Shown here: positions 22,239-32,654 of the stretch, one piece after another
How the letters are laid out: every line of letters begins with the position of its first letter
Numbering within the stretch: position 1 is the stretch's first letter
Origin: Lotus japonicus
Lineage: Eukaryota > Streptophyta > Magnoliopsida > Fabales > Fabaceae
DNA length: 64,000 nt
Direction: 5' to 3'
NCBI RefSeq assembly: GCF_012489685.1
Contig: NC_080042.1
Span: 35,035,158-35,099,157 of the forward strand
Notes under the pieces: model-generated
Seen by the model: the letters and a program-made list of their open reading frames with translations, nothing else
Databases searched by the model: none
What the model was told of the DNA's origin: nothing
Translations under genes and position numbers: made by a program

Positions 22239-23517
22239 TGTAAGATCAAGTTTTGATCTAGTAGTACAACTCATGTTTTGATGATTACAAGTTAACCTTT
22301 TGATATGAACAATTGTGGTACTCTAACGTGTTTTTCTGAGTGTGCTATTTACAGGCTCTGACCTCAATTCAATCTCACACAAATCAGAAGCACTGTGTAT
22401 AAAGGGTAACCCAAGCAACGCTTTCGCATTCACCATGTTCAGTATGAACAGTGGAAAAGCTTCAGAAGTTCTGAAGCTATACAAACTCTGATGAGGACTC
22501 AGTCGCTAGAAGCTCTGAAGATCCAGAAGTTCTGATAGCCAAGAAACACTGAAGGTTCAGATGTTCTGATGGTGTAGAAGACTCTGAAGATCCAGAAGCT
22601 GAATAGTGGAAACTCTGAAGTCCAGAAGCAAGAAACTCTGAAGGCCATGTTCTTCCCTCTGAGTTCAGAATCAGAAGATACAATGGTCAGAGGATCTGTG
22701 CTTTCCCTCTGACTCTGATCAACCGGCTTCACAAGTTCCAATATGAAGTATTCCCCTGATCAGAAGTCTCCTAGGTTAAAAGGTCAAGTCGCTATCCAAG
22801 TACAAAAGCAAGTGTACCTTCCTGACGACCTACCTAACGTTCTCAGCCACAGTAGAAGCTGGATTTTCCAGAACTGCCCTCCAACGGTAGCATTTCCCAT
22901 GCAACGCTCAACCCTAATCCTTGGAGTATATATAGAGGCTGAAGATTGAAAGAAGCGGCTGAGAGAATACAAGAAGTAACACACGCGCAAGATATTCAAA
23001 ATATTCTAAGCTTTCTTTCATCTGAAATTCATAGTGTTTACTACCAGCTTTTTAGAAGCAAATCTCTTGTAAACATTTCTTTGATAAACAGTTTGTTTAG
23101 TTCCTTTAGGAGATCAAGGTTGATCGGATCCTAAAGAAGACTAAGAGAGTGAATCTTAGTGGTAAGTCCTTTAGGAGATCAAGTTTGATCGGATCCTAGA
23201 GAAGACTAAGAGAGTGAATCTTAGTGTGAGCTAAGTCAGTGTAATTGTTAGTCACTTGTAGGTTTCAAGTGCAGTTGTAACTCTTACCTGATTAGTGGAT
23301 TGCCTTCATTCTAAGAAGGAAGAAATCACCTTAACGGGTGGACTGGAGTAGCTTGAGTGATTTATCAAGTGAACCAGGATAAAATCCTTGTGTGCTTTTC
23401 TATCTCTTATCTTTTGCACTTAAGTTCTCGAAAGATTTGTCAAAATCTTTAAGGTGGTAGTTTTGTATTGAAAACGTTATTCAAACCCCCCCCTTTCTAC
23501 CGTTTTTCATACCTTCA
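22239..23517 (+). repeat. 5' LTR of Sirevirus A
   Basis: 1279 bp, TGTAAGATCAAG to CATACCTTCA. By eye it differs from the 3' LTR at only a handful of bases and a C-run length. The U3 is crowded with CAGAAG/CTTCTGA-type motifs. A TATA box (TATATATAG) lies at about 22927-22935. A ~64-bp segment containing TTTAGGAGATCAAG is tandemly duplicated at about 23100-23225. Confidence 0.97.
22927..22935 (+). promoter_or_regulatory. Sirevirus A LTR TATA box
   Basis: GGAGTATATATAGAGG, about 690 bp into the LTR. Element B has GTATAAATAGAGG at the same place. It would set the U3/R boundary about 30 bp downstream. Confidence 0.75.
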
Positions 23518-23519
23518 AT

Positions 23520-23531
23520 TGGTATCAGAGC
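23520..23531 (+). other. Primer binding site of Sirevirus A
   Basis: TGGTATCAGAGC, two bases after the LTR end: complementary to the initiator-Met tRNA 3' end. Confidence 0.93.
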
Positions 23532-23589
23532 GCAAGTTCTGATTACCACACCTAACAGTGTTCAGTGATCCGGGCCGGTGTGAAAAACA

Positions 23590-25500
23590 ATGGCTGCCAC
23601 CACTAGTGAAACTCAAAGAGATGGTTACAATGCAAAGCCTCCCATGTTCGACGGTCAAAGGTTCGAATATTGGAAAGATAGACTGGAAAGTTTCTTTCTG
23701 GGTTTCGATGCAGATCTCTGGGATATTATTGTGGATGGCTACGAGCGTCCAGTTGATGCAGATGGCAAGAAGATCCCAAGGTCAGAGATGACTGCAGATC
23801 AAAAGAAGCTGTACTCACAACATCACAAAGCAAGAGCAATTCTTCTAAGTGCTATTTCCTATGAGGAGTACCAGAAGATTACAGATCGTGAGTTTGCTAA
23901 AGGCATTTTTGATTCTCTGAAGATGTCTCATGAAGGAAACAAGAAAGTCAAAGAATCAAAGGCATTGTCTTTGATCCAAAAGTATGAATCCTTCATCATG
24001 GAGCCAAATGAGTCCATTGAAGAAATGTTCTCCAGATTTCAACTGCTTGTAGCTGGCATACATCCTCTCAACAAGAGCTACACAACAAAAGATCATGTCA
24101 TAAGGGTCATCAGGTGTCTTCCTGAAAGTTGGATGCCTTTGGTGACTTCAATAGAGCTCACGAGAGACGTTGAGAATATGAGTTTAGAAGAACTCATCAG
24201 CATTTTGAAATGCCATGAGCTGAAGCGCTCAGAGATGCAAGATCTGAGAAAAAAATCCATAGCCTTGAAATCCAAATCTGAAAAGGCTAAAGTTGAGAAG
24301 TCAAAGGCTCTTCAAGCTGAAGAAGAAGAATCTGAAGAAGCATCAGAAGATTCTGATGAAGATGAGCTGACTCTGATCTCCAAGAGACTCAACCGCATCT
24401 GGAAGCACAGGCAGAGCAAGTTCAAAGGCTCTGGAAAGGCAAGAGGAAAGTCTGAATCCTCAGGTCAGAAGAAGTCATCAATCAAGGAAGTCACTTGCTT
24501 TGAGTGCAAAGAATCAGGGCACTACAAAAGTGACTGTCCAAAATTGAAGAAGGACAAGAAGCCAAAGAAGCACTTCAAGACCAAGAAGAGTCTGATGGTG
24601 ACATTCGATGAATCAGAGTCAGAGGATGTTGACTCTGATGGTGAAGTCCAAGGACTCATGGCCATTGTCAAAGACAAAGGAGCAGAGTCAAAGGAAGCTG
24701 TTGACTCTGACTCAGAATCAGAAGGAGATCCAGACTCTGACGATGAACATGAGGTATTTGCTTCCTTCTCTACCTCTGAACTGAAACATGCTTTGTCTGA
24801 TATCATGGATAAGTATAACTCCTTGTTGTCTAAGCATAAGAAGCTGAAAAAGAACTTATCTGCTGTTTCTAAAACTCCTTCTGAACATGAGAAAATCATA
24901 TATGATTTGAAAAATGATAATCATGCTTTGGTTAACTCTAACTCTGTGCTTAAGAATCAAATTGCTAAGTTAGAAGAAGTTATTGCCTGCGATGCCTCTG
25001 ATAGTAAGCATGAATCTAAGTATGAAAAATCTTTTCAAAGATTCCTGGCTAAAAGCGTAGATAGAAGCTTAATGGCTTCAATGATCTATGGTGTAAGCAG
25101 AAATGGAATGCATGGCATTGGCTATTCTAAACCAATTAGAAATGAGCCTTCTGTGTCTAAAGCTAAATCTTTATATGAATGCTTTGTTCCCTCTGGTACC
25201 ATATTGCCTGATCCTGTACCTGCTAAAGTTGCTAAAAACCCTCTTAAAAAGGGATCTTTCTCTATGACTAAATATCATGCAAATATTCCTTTAAAATATT
25301 ATGTTGAGACACCCAAGGTGATCAGAACCTCTGGGGTAACTAACAAAAGAGGACCCAGAAAGTGGGTACCTAAGGACAAGATTATCTATGTTGCAGATAT
25401 CCTTGATAGCTCCACTGAAACACCAATCATGGTATCTGGACAGTGGATGCTCGCGTCACATGACGGGAGAAAAGCGTATGTTCCGAGAGCTGAAACTTAA
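23590..25500 (+). CDS. Sirevirus A Gag
   Basis: 636 codons from the ATG at 23590, about 70 bases after the PBS. The N-terminal half is the copia gag/UBN2-like domain ([15 protein letters not shown], then [11 protein letters not shown]). A Ser/Glu-rich linker and a single CCHC knuckle, [14 protein letters not shown] (about 303-316), follow. The C-terminal part is an acidic segment ([11 protein letters not shown]) and a predicted coiled coil ([20 protein letters not shown]). It would package the element RNA. The stop is TAA at 25498-25500. The pol frame begins 5' of that stop in the +1 frame, so Gag and Pol overlap. Element B has the same overlap. Confidence 0.93.
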   Translation: MAATTSETQRDGYNAKPPMFDGQRFEYWKDRLESFFLGFDADLWDIIVDGYERPVDADGKKIPRSEMTADQKKLYSQHHKARAILLSAISYEEYQKITDREFAKGIFDSLKMSHEGNKKVKESKALSLIQKYESFIMEPNESIEEMFSRFQLLVAGIHPLNKSYTTKDHVIRVIRCLPESWMPLVTSIELTRDVENMSLEELISILKCHELKRSEMQDLRKKSIALKSKSEKAKVEKSKALQAEEEESEEASEDSDEDELTLISKRLNRIWKHRQSKFKGSGKARGKSESSGQKKSSIKEVTCFECKESGHYKSDCPKLKKDKKPKKHFKTKKSLMVTFDESESEDVDSDGEVQGLMAIVKDKGAESKEAVDSDSESEGDPDSDDEHEVFASFSTSELKHALSDIMDKYNSLLSKHKKLKKNLSAVSKTPSEHEKIIYDLKNDNHALVNSNSVLKNQIAKLEEVIACDASDSKHESKYEKSFQRFLAKSVDRSLMASMIYGVSRNGMHGIGYSKPIRNEPSVSKAKSLYECFVPSGTILPDPVPAKVAKNPLKKGSFSMTKYHANIPLKYYVETPKVIRTSGVTNKRGPRKWVPKDKIIYVADILDSSTETPIMVSGQWMLASHDGRKAYVPRAET

Positions 25501-28492
25501 GCCTGGAGGCGAAGTTGGCTTCGGAGGAAATGAAAAGGGTAAAATTATTGGTACTGGTACTATTTGTGTAGATAGTAGTCCATGCATTGATAATGTTTTA
25601 TTGGTAGACGGCTTAACACATAACTTATTGTCTATAAGTCAACTAGCTGACAAGGGTTATGATGTTATATTCAATCAAAAGTCCTGCCGGGCTGTAAGTC
25701 AGATCGATGGCTCTGTTCTGTTTAACAGCAAGAGGAAGAACAACATTTATAAGATTAGATTATCTGAGTTGGAGGCTCAGAATGTGAAGTGCCTTCTGTC
25801 TGTTAATGAAGAGCAGTGGGTATGGCATAGACGGTTAGGGCATGCCAGTATGAGAAAGATTTCTCAGCTGAGCAAGCTAAACCTTGTCAGGGGCTTACCC
25901 AATCTGAAGTTCGCTTCAGACGCTCTTTGTGAAGCATGTCAGAAAGGCAAATTCACAAAAGTCCCTTTCAAGGCAAAGAATGTTGTCTCAACCTCAAGGC
26001 CGTTAGAACTTCTGCATATCGACCTGTTTGGACCAGTGAAAACTGAGTCTATAGGTGGCAAGAGATATGGGATGGTTATCGTTGATGACTATAGCCGCTG
26101 GACATGGGTAAAGTTTCTAACCCGCAAGGATGAGTCTCATGCTGTGTTCTCTACCTTCATTGCTCAAGTCCAAAACGAGAAGGCTTGTAGAATTGTGCGT
26201 GTCAGAAGTGACCATGGTGGAGAGTTTGAGAATGACAAGTTTGAGAGTCTGTTTGATTCCTATGGAATTGCACATGATTTCTCTTGTCCCAGAACTCCTC
26301 AACAAAATGGCGTTGTTGAGAGGAAGAACAGAACTCTTCAGGAGATGGCTAGAACCATGCTCCAAGAAACTGGCATGGCTAAGCACTTTTGGGCAGAGGC
26401 AGTAAATACAACATGTTACATTCAGAATAGAATCTCTGTGAGACCAATTCTGAATAAGACTCCTTATGAATTGTGGAAGAACATAAAACCCAACATTTCT
26501 TATTTTCATCCTTTTGGCTGTGTTTGTTATGTTCTCAATACTAAGGATAGATTGCATAAATTTGATGCTAAGTCTTCTAAGTGTCTATTACTTGGTTATT
26601 CTGATAGATCTAAAGGTTTTAGATTTTATAATACTGATGCTAAGACTATTGAAGAATCTATTCATGTTAGATTTGATGATAAGCTTGACTCTGACCAGTC
26701 AAAGCTAGTTGAAAAGTTTGCAGATTTAAGTATTAATGTTTCTGACAAAGGCAAAGCTCCAGAGGAAGTTGAGCCAGAGGAAGATGAACCAGAGGAAGAA
26801 GCTGGTCCCTCTAACTCACAAACTCTGAAGAAGAGCAGAATCACTGCAGCTCACCCTAAGGAATTGATTCTGGGCAACAAAGATGAACCAGTCAGAACCA
26901 GATCTGCCTTCAGACCCTCTGAAGAGACCTTGCTGAGTCTGAAAGGATTGGTGTCCTTAATTGAACCCAAGTCCATAGATGAAGCTCTTCAGGACAAGGA
27001 TTGGATTCTGGCCATGGAAGAAGAATTGAATCAATTCTCCAAGAACGATGTTTGGAGCTTAGTGAAGAAGCCTGAGAATGTCCATGTTATTGGAACGAAA
27101 TGGGTATTCAGAAACAAGCTAAATGAGAAAGGAGATGTAGTCAGAAACAAGGCAAGGCTAGTTGCTCAAGGCTACAGCCAGCAGGAAGGAATAGACTACA
27201 CTGAAACATTTGCTCCAGTAGCAAGACTGGAGGCAATCAGACTATTGATTTCTTTCTCAGTAAATCACAACATAATTCTACATCAGATGGACGTAAAGAG
27301 TGCCTTCCTAAATGGTTATATCTCAGAGGAAGTCTATGTTCATCAACCCCCAGGTTTTGAAGATGAAAAGAAACCAGACCATGTGTTCAAATTGAAGAAA
27401 TCACTCTACGGTCTGAAGCAAGCTCCCAGAGCATGGTATGAGAGACTTAGCTCATTCCTTCTGGAGAATGAGTTTGTAAGGGGTAAAGTAGATACAACTC
27501 TCTTTTGCAAGGCTTATAAAGATGATATCTTAATTGTGCAAATTTATGTTGATGATATTATATTTGGTTCTGCTAATCAATCTCTATGCAAAGAATTTTC
27601 TGAGATGATGCAGGCTGAATTTGAGATGAGTATGATGGGAGAATTAAAGTACTTTCTGGGAATACAAGTTGATCAAACACCAGAAGGAACATATATCCAT
27701 CAGAGCAAGTACACTAAAGAACTTCTGAAGAAGTTCAATATGCTGGAATCTACAGTGGCCAAGACTCCAATGCATCCAACATGCATTCTGGAAAAAGAAG
27801 ATAAAAGTGGTAAAGTATGTCAGAAGCTCTATCGTGGCATGATAGGTTCACTTCTATACTTAACTGCATCTAGGCCAGACATATTATTTAGTGTTCATTT
27901 ATGTGCTCGTTTCCAATCAGATCCAAGGGAAACCCACTTAACTGCTGTTAAGAGGATCCTAAGGTATCTGAAAGGCACCACTAACCTTGGCTTGATGTAT
28001 AAGAAAACATCAGAGTATAAGCTTTCATGTTATTGTGATGCTGATTATGCTGGAGATAGAACAGAGAGAAAAAGTACTTCTGGAAATTGTCAATTTCTGG
28101 GAAGCAATCTAGTCTCATGGGCAAGCAAGAGGCAATCAACCATTGCACTATCAACTGCAGAGGCAGAATATATCTCAGCAGCAATATGCAGCACTCAGAT
28201 GCTCTGGATGAAACATCAGCTGGAGGACTATCAGATCCTTGAGAGCAATATCCCAATCTATTGTGATAACACTGCTGCAATCTCATTGAGTAAGAATCCT
28301 ATCTTGCATTCAAGGGCAAAGCACATTGAGGTAAAGTATCATTTTATTAGAGATTATGTACAGAAGGGCGTACTTCTTCTGAAGTTTGTTGATACTGACC
28401 ATCAATGGGCAGACATCTTTACAAAGCCCTTAGCTGAAGATAGATTTAAGTTTATTCTGAAAAATCTAAACATGGACTTTTGTCCAGAGTGA
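25388..28492 (+). CDS. Sirevirus A Pol (protease, integrase, RT, RNase H), intact
   Basis: The frame is open from about 25340, just after a TAA at 25337. 25388 is only the first ATG, and true synthesis probably begins by shifting from Gag. Domains in order: protease active site [10 protein letters not shown] (about 18-27); integrase HHCC finger (HRRLGH, then CEACQKGK); integrase core with [23 protein letters not shown] and [13 protein letters not shown]; copia RT starting [20 protein letters not shown], with the catalytic YVDD at about 720; and RNase H (CDADYAGD, then STAEAEYIS and [11 protein letters not shown]). No internal stop or missing catalytic motif is seen. 1034 codons lacking only Gag is normal for copia pol. 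The copy could be active in cis or trans. Confidence 0.95.
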   Translation: MLQISLIAPLKHQSWYLDSGCSRHMTGEKRMFRELKLKPGGEVGFGGNEKGKIIGTGTICVDSSPCIDNVLLVDGLTHNLLSISQLADKGYDVIFNQKSCRAVSQIDGSVLFNSKRKNNIYKIRLSELEAQNVKCLLSVNEEQWVWHRRLGHASMRKISQLSKLNLVRGLPNLKFASDALCEACQKGKFTKVPFKAKNVVSTSRPLELLHIDLFGPVKTESIGGKRYGMVIVDDYSRWTWVKFLTRKDESHAVFSTFIAQVQNEKACRIVRVRSDHGGEFENDKFESLFDSYGIAHDFSCPRTPQQNGVVERKNRTLQEMARTMLQETGMAKHFWAEAVNTTCYIQNRISVRPILNKTPYELWKNIKPNISYFHPFGCVCYVLNTKDRLHKFDAKSSKCLLLGYSDRSKGFRFYNTDAKTIEESIHVRFDDKLDSDQSKLVEKFADLSINVSDKGKAPEEVEPEEDEPEEEAGPSNSQTLKKSRITAAHPKELILGNKDEPVRTRSAFRPSEETLLSLKGLVSLIEPKSIDEALQDKDWILAMEEELNQFSKNDVWSLVKKPENVHVIGTKWVFRNKLNEKGDVVRNKARLVAQGYSQQEGIDYTETFAPVARLEAIRLLISFSVNHNIILHQMDVKSAFLNGYISEEVYVHQPPGFEDEKKPDHVFKLKKSLYGLKQAPRAWYERLSSFLLENEFVRGKVDTTLFCKAYKDDILIVQIYVDDIIFGSANQSLCKEFSEMMQAEFEMSMMGELKYFLGIQVDQTPEGTYIHQSKYTKELLKKFNMLESTVAKTPMHPTCILEKEDKSGKVCQKLYRGMIGSLLYLTASRPDILFSVHLCARFQSDPRETHLTAVKRILRYLKGTTNLGLMYKKTSEYKLSCYCDADYAGDRTERKSTSGNCQFLGSNLVSWASKRQSTIALSTAEAEYISAAICSTQMLWMKHQLEDYQILESNIPIYCDNTAAISLSKNPILHSRAKHIEVKYHFIRDYVQKGVLLLKFVDTDHQWADIFTKPLAEDRFKFILKNLNMDFCPE

Positions 28493-28959
28493 AGATGGAT
28501 CAGAACCTCTGACTATGATACTTCTTGATCAGAAGATGTCTAGTCCAGAAGGTAACTCAATCAGAGTGTGTGTGCCCACTGGTACTGACTCTGAAGCTGA
28601 GACAACAACACGTGCGTCAGAATTTCTGATGCATAGTTCCTTGTGCCCGTGTGACAGTCTGTTATGATTGCGTGTAGATATGCTTATCTCCTGTGTGTGA
28701 TTGTGTATTTTACTGTTACTATCTATCTTTAATTTTCAACCGTTGATCTTAAAGTGCTTTTTGAATCAACAACGGTTATTTGATAAAACCCACTATACAC
28801 ACACGTTCTCTCTCACTTCCGGTTTTCACTCTCGCACTCTCTGCTTTTCAAAACCGCCTCCTTCTTGATTTCTCTCTCGATCTCTCTTCATCCTTCAAAC
28901 TTCATTTTCTACCGTTCTTCATCCTTCATCCTCTACCTCAAACCTTCAACCTCTTCAAA
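28493..28959 (+). other. Pol to env-like leader of Sirevirus A
   Basis: The first part is rich in CAGA/TCTGA motifs. From about 28790 to 28959 it is very CT-rich (CTCTCTCACTTCC, TTCATCCTTCA), resembling a plant 5' leader before the ATG at 28960. That would suit a separate or spliced env-like transcript. Confidence 0.4.
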
Positions 28960-29877
28960 ATGGTGAGACAAACCAGAAGATCCACTGCAGATGCACCTCA
29001 GTTCCCTCACATGGTAGTCGGTTTGGCAACGGGTCAACGAGGCTCTGAGAATCCGGCACAAGAACAAGTTCAAGCTCAAGAGCAGGTTGTTCCTATTGCA
29101 GAACGGGGCTGTGCCGTTCACTGTGTATTTCCTCCTGAGGAACTCCAAGTCCTGGCAGAATGGAGATTCAACCTCGACAACTTGGCTGCAAATGGGTTTG
29201 ATCTTCGTCCTGAAGTCCAAGCTCAAGGTTGGGGAAACTACTTCAATCGACTTCGAGGACCGGTGTATGAGAAGCTGGTAAAGGAATTCTGGAAGCACGC
29301 CGACTGTGATGACACTCAGGTGGTCTCTTACATACTGGGTAGGAAGATCATCATCACGGAGAAGTCATTCGTGAATCTGCTAGGTGCAGAAACTGCTCAT
29401 GGGTATCGGTTCTCACTGACGGAATCGAAGCTGAAACCCAGAACCAAGGACATAGTCAACAAGGCCCTGTACACCACCTTCAAACCGGGCAAGACGAGCT
29501 ACAAGGTGATGGACCTTCACCCCAAACTCAGGATCTGGCACAAGATCCTGCTCAACTGCATCAATCAGCGACCAAAGGGCAGTTCTCCAGACTACATCAA
29601 CTTCAACCAGAAGGCGATGCTGTTCTTCATTCAAGACAAGGAGAAGATCTGCCTTCCCTACTTCCTGTTCTCCTATTTGAAGGAATGCATCCGGAAGTCT
29701 CGCACCACCGCCTCCATCAAGTCAGCCATCAAATATATCCCTTTTGGGAGGCTGCTCTCAGACTTTCTCATTGAAAGCAACCTGGTGCAAGATTTGATCA
29801 ATGCTGGTTGCACAGAGGACTTGAGCACAATTGTCAGTGATGTCTTCACTGCCAACTCTCTGAAGAAATGGGCTTAA
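28960..29877 (+). CDS. Sirevirus A env-like ORF, N-terminal part
   Basis: Start chosen at ATG 28960 (context caaaATGG) after the CT-rich leader; an upstream in-frame ATG at 28780 would add a leader-like peptide. 305 codons. The core (RGPVYEKLVKEFW, then VSYILGRKIIITEKSFVNLL) resembles the putative plant transposon protein domain that occurs downstream of pol in Sireviruses. I see no obvious signal peptide or transmembrane helix, so a true envelope role is unproven. It ends at TAA 29875-29877. The next ORF begins in the +2 frame at 29868, overlapping by 10 bases (ATGGGCTTAA). The overlap falls in an A-run (AAGAAATGG), so a single-base length change may have split one longer env-like frame. Confidence 0.7.
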   Translation: MVRQTRRSTADAPQFPHMVVGLATGQRGSENPAQEQVQAQEQVVPIAERGCAVHCVFPPEELQVLAEWRFNLDNLAANGFDLRPEVQAQGWGNYFNRLRGPVYEKLVKEFWKHADCDDTQVVSYILGRKIIITEKSFVNLLGAETAHGYRFSLTESKLKPRTKDIVNKALYTTFKPGKTSYKVMDLHPKLRIWHKILLNCINQRPKGSSPDYINFNQKAMLFFIQDKEKICLPYFLFSYLKECIRKSRTTASIKSAIKYIPFGRLLSDFLIESNLVQDLINAGCTEDLSTIVSDVFTANSLKKWA

Positions 29878-31808
29878 TCCAGAAGAAGATTGCTCCTGCT
29901 CATGAGGACACATCTTCTGAGATCAGAGGAAGAAGAATGCCTCTGAATGACTACCCTCTGTGGACTCAAGCAGACCATCCTGAAGCCATCAGATGCTATG
30001 TTGAAGACCTCAGGGCTCAAGGATTCGAGATTGACCTTGATGATTTCGTCAGCAGACTTCCACCAGCTCCAGAGTTTCCTTCTCCTCCCAAGAAGAAAAC
30101 CAAGAGGAAGATGGTTCTGGACGAATCCTCAGAGGAATCTGATGTCCCTCTGGTCAAGAAGGCGAAGAGCAAGCCTGATGATGATGATGGTGATGATAGT
30201 GAGGATGGTCCTCCAAAGAAGAAGCAGAAGAAAGTCAAAATTGTGGTGAAGCCTACTCGGGTGGAACCAGCTGCTGCAGCGGTCAGAAGGACTGAACCTC
30301 CTGCCAGAGTGACTCGATCATCAACACATACAAGTAAGCCTGCACTTGCCTCTGATGATGATTTGAATTTATTTGATGCACTCCCAATTTCTGCCTTACT
30401 CCAACACTCTTCAAATCCCCTCACTCCTATTCCTGAAACCCAACCAGCCGCACAAACCACCTCTCCACCACATTTCCCAAGATCTTCATTCTTTCAACCT
30501 TCTCCTACTGAAGCACCACTCTGGAATTTGCTTCAGAACCAACCCTCTAGGTCAGAAGATCCAACCTCTCTCCTTACCATTCCATACGACCCATTACCTT
30601 CTGAACCCATCATCCAAGACCAACCCGAGCCCAACCAAACAGAACCACAACCCAGAACGTCTGATCACTCTGCTCCCAGAGCATCAGCACGTCCTGCCGC
30701 CAGAACCACGGATACAGACTCTTCAACAGCCTTCACCCCTGTATCCTTCCCCATCAATGTCATTGACTCTCCTCCCTCCAATACCTCTGAATCAATTAGA
30801 AAATTCATGGAGGTTAGGAAAGAGAAGGTATCTGCCTTGGAAGAATATTACCTTACCTGTCCAAGCCCTAGGCAATATCCTGGCCCTAGACCTGAACGTC
30901 TAGTTGACCCAGATGAACCTATCTTGGCCAATCCTATCCAAGAGGCAGACCCTCTAGTTCAACAAGCTCACCCTGTCCCTGACCAACAAGAGCCAATTCA
31001 ACCAGACTCTGAACTCGAACGCTCAGTGTCTAACCAATCCTCGGTTAGATCACCTCACCCTCTGGTTGAAACTTCAGACCCTCACCGTGGAACCTCTGAA
31101 CCCAATGCTCCCATAATTAACATTGGTTCTCCACAAGGGGCCTCTGAAGCTCATAGCAGCAATCACCCAGCCTCTCCTGAAACCAACCTCTCCATAATTC
31201 CCTATACTCACCTTCAACCCACATCTCTCTCTGAGTGCATCAATATCTTCAATCATGAAGCCTCCTTGAGGCTCCGCAATGTGCACGGTCAGACTGACCT
31301 CAGTGAGAATGCTGAACATGTGGCTGATGAGTGGAACAACTTGAGCACTTGGCTGGTGGCTCAGTTTCCCGTTATGCTGCAGCTCCTGCATGCAGAGGGA
31401 AGTCAGAGCATTGAGGCTGCAAAGCAAAGGTTTGCTAGGAGGGTGGCTCTTCACGAACTAGAACAGAGAAACAAGCTTCTTGAAGCCATTGAAGAAGCCA
31501 AGAGAAAGAAAGAACAAGAAGAAGAAGCTGCACGTCAAGCAGCAGCTAAGGCTGAACAAGCCAGACTTGAGGCAGAGCGTCTTGAAGCTGAGGCTGAGGC
31601 AGAGCTACTTGCACCAGTTATGTTTACTCCTGCTGCTTCTGCTTCCATTCCAGAACCTCAAGCTACTCAGAACGTTCCTTCCAGCTCTACTCAGACAAGC
31701 TCATCCAGACTCGACATCATGGAACAACGTCTTGACACTCATGAATCCATGCTGATTGAGATGAAGCAAATGATGATGGAACTTCTGCGCCGCACTGACA
31801 AACCTTAG
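29868..31808 (+). CDS. Sirevirus A env-like ORF, C-terminal part (basic, Pro-rich, coiled coil)
   Basis: 646 codons. The start (PLNDYPLWTQADHPEAIR) reads like the interior of a larger protein. Next are two lysine-rich nuclear-localisation-like patches (PPKKKTKRKM and PPKKKQKKVK) separated by acidic Asp runs. A long Pro/Ser/Thr-rich region of low complexity follows. Near the C-terminus a strong coiled coil (EEAKRKKEQEEEAARQAAA and following, ending about residue 590) precedes a short amphipathic end (RLDTHESMLIEMKQMMM). There is no membrane anchor. A nuclear or structural role is as plausible as an envelope one. It overlaps the preceding ORF by 10 bases. Confidence 0.7.
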   Translation: MGLIQKKIAPAHEDTSSEIRGRRMPLNDYPLWTQADHPEAIRCYVEDLRAQGFEIDLDDFVSRLPPAPEFPSPPKKKTKRKMVLDESSEESDVPLVKKAKSKPDDDDGDDSEDGPPKKKQKKVKIVVKPTRVEPAAAAVRRTEPPARVTRSSTHTSKPALASDDDLNLFDALPISALLQHSSNPLTPIPETQPAAQTTSPPHFPRSSFFQPSPTEAPLWNLLQNQPSRSEDPTSLLTIPYDPLPSEPIIQDQPEPNQTEPQPRTSDHSAPRASARPAARTTDTDSSTAFTPVSFPINVIDSPPSNTSESIRKFMEVRKEKVSALEEYYLTCPSPRQYPGPRPERLVDPDEPILANPIQEADPLVQQAHPVPDQQEPIQPDSELERSVSNQSSVRSPHPLVETSDPHRGTSEPNAPIINIGSPQGASEAHSSNHPASPETNLSIIPYTHLQPTSLSECINIFNHEASLRLRNVHGQTDLSENAEHVADEWNNLSTWLVAQFPVMLQLLHAEGSQSIEAAKQRFARRVALHELEQRNKLLEAIEEAKRKKEQEEEAARQAAAKAEQARLEAERLEAEAEAELLAPVMFTPAASASIPEPQATQNVPSSSTQTSSSRLDIMEQRLDTHESMLIEMKQMMMELLRRTDKP

Positions 31809-32013
31809 TCTTAGGATCTCTTCTTTTTCTTCTTTCGTTTACTTTGTTTTCCTTTTTGTTAAACTCTGTTTCCTTTTTATTTACTTATTTTCATTTGTTC
31901 GTTTGTGATTCTATATGCATATATCTATATATATTTGTGTCACATATGTTTGCAAAACTTGTTTTATTCATAATTGTTCTATGTTTACATCACATTCTTT
32001 ACATCATATAACT
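31809..32013. other. Convergent spacer between env-like and antisense ORFs
   Basis: T-rich 3' sequence (TTTTTCTTCTTTCG, then ATATATCTATATATAT) separates two convergent ORFs. It may hold polyadenylation signals for both. Confidence 0.4.
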
Positions 32014-32406
32014 CTAGAATGGAGGATCCTTCCTCATTCTTCTGCATTCCTGGCGCTGCTCTGACCTATTCTTCTCCAGACGCTCCAGTACATGCTGGAT
32101 GTTGTTGAGTCTGACCTCTAGCTCATCTTTCTCCAGAATCTCTTCTGAAGTCCTGAGCTTCTCTTCCAAGATTTCTTTTTCTTCCAGCAGCTTGAGTTCA
32201 AGCCGGCTGAGTTCTTGCACCTCCTCCACGAAGGCAAGAAATTCCTTTAGGTCCCTCTCCAACTCTGGACGCAGGTCCTCTTCCAGCAGTGTCCGTGTCA
32301 GCTCCGCGATGGTAGTTTCACCCTCTGGATGCCTGATGTTCAGGAACAAGTCCTCTTCAAAGGCCTTCTTCCTCAGTTCTTCTAGTGCTACGTTGTATGA
32401 TGCCAT
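32014..32406 (-). CDS. Antisense coiled-coil ORF of Sirevirus A (130 aa)
   Basis: Runs opposite to the element between the env-like ORF and the 3' LTR. The start chosen is ATG 32406 (MASYNVALEELRKKAFEED), because element B has an ATG at the same place and the upstream in-frame ATG at 32472 lies above the TATA box. The protein is highly charged and mostly helical, with long heptad-like Leu/Glu/Lys stretches (KLLEEKEILEEKLRTSEE, then NIQHVLERLEKNRSEQRQE), a conserved N-terminus (ALEELR-KAFEED-FLNI-HP) and a conserved basic end (RRMRKDPP). No known domain is recognised. Its antisense strand has a TATA box 51 bp upstream. Element B carries a homologue with many synonymous differences, which argues that this strand codes. 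A regulatory role on the element is only a guess. Confidence 0.65.
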   Translation of the reverse strand: MASYNVALEELRKKAFEEDLFLNIRHPEGETTIAELTRTLLEEDLRPELERDLKEFLAFVEEVQELSRLELKLLEEKEILEEKLRTSEEILEKDELEVRLNNIQHVLERLEKNRSEQRQECRRMRKDPPF

Positions 32407-32456
32407 TTTTTTTTGAAAATTATTCGAGGTGTGAAGCTTACCTTTCTCTCCAACGC

Positions 32457-32464
32457 TTTTTATA
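32457..32464 (-). promoter_or_regulatory. TATA box for the antisense ORF (element A)
   Basis: The minus strand reads AAGCCTATAAAAAGCG, 51 bp before the ATG. Element B has AAGCTTATATAAAGCG at the matching position and distance, while surrounding bases differ. Confidence 0.6.
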
Positions 32465-32654
32465 GGCTTCACTTTCTCTCTGAAAGTTAATGCTCCTACA
32501 GTTTCTCGAGGTTAAGTTCTTGGTAACTGACCCTTCTATTTACTCACTTGACCGGTGGTAAACGCTCATCCCTTGCATTAACTCCTCTATTTATTTTCGC
32601 CTAACTCTGATTCTTACATCGCTTTCTTTTTCTTTTAAACTTAGACCTTCTCTA

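Noticed and set aside
22477..23134. Several 60-80 codon frames, repeated at 33446-34103
   Set aside because: They lie in both LTRs of Sirevirus A and are spread over both strands with no homology; they arise from CAGAAG-rich U3 sequence.
23518..23535. tRNA gene fragment
   Set aside because: TGGTATCAGAGC is the retrotransposon primer binding site next to the LTR.
29087..31755. Out-of-frame ORFs over the env-like region (for example 30373-30903 and 31074-31454)
   Set aside because: Low-complexity Pro/Ser/Glu-coding sequence gives long alternative frames; no conserved pattern was seen.
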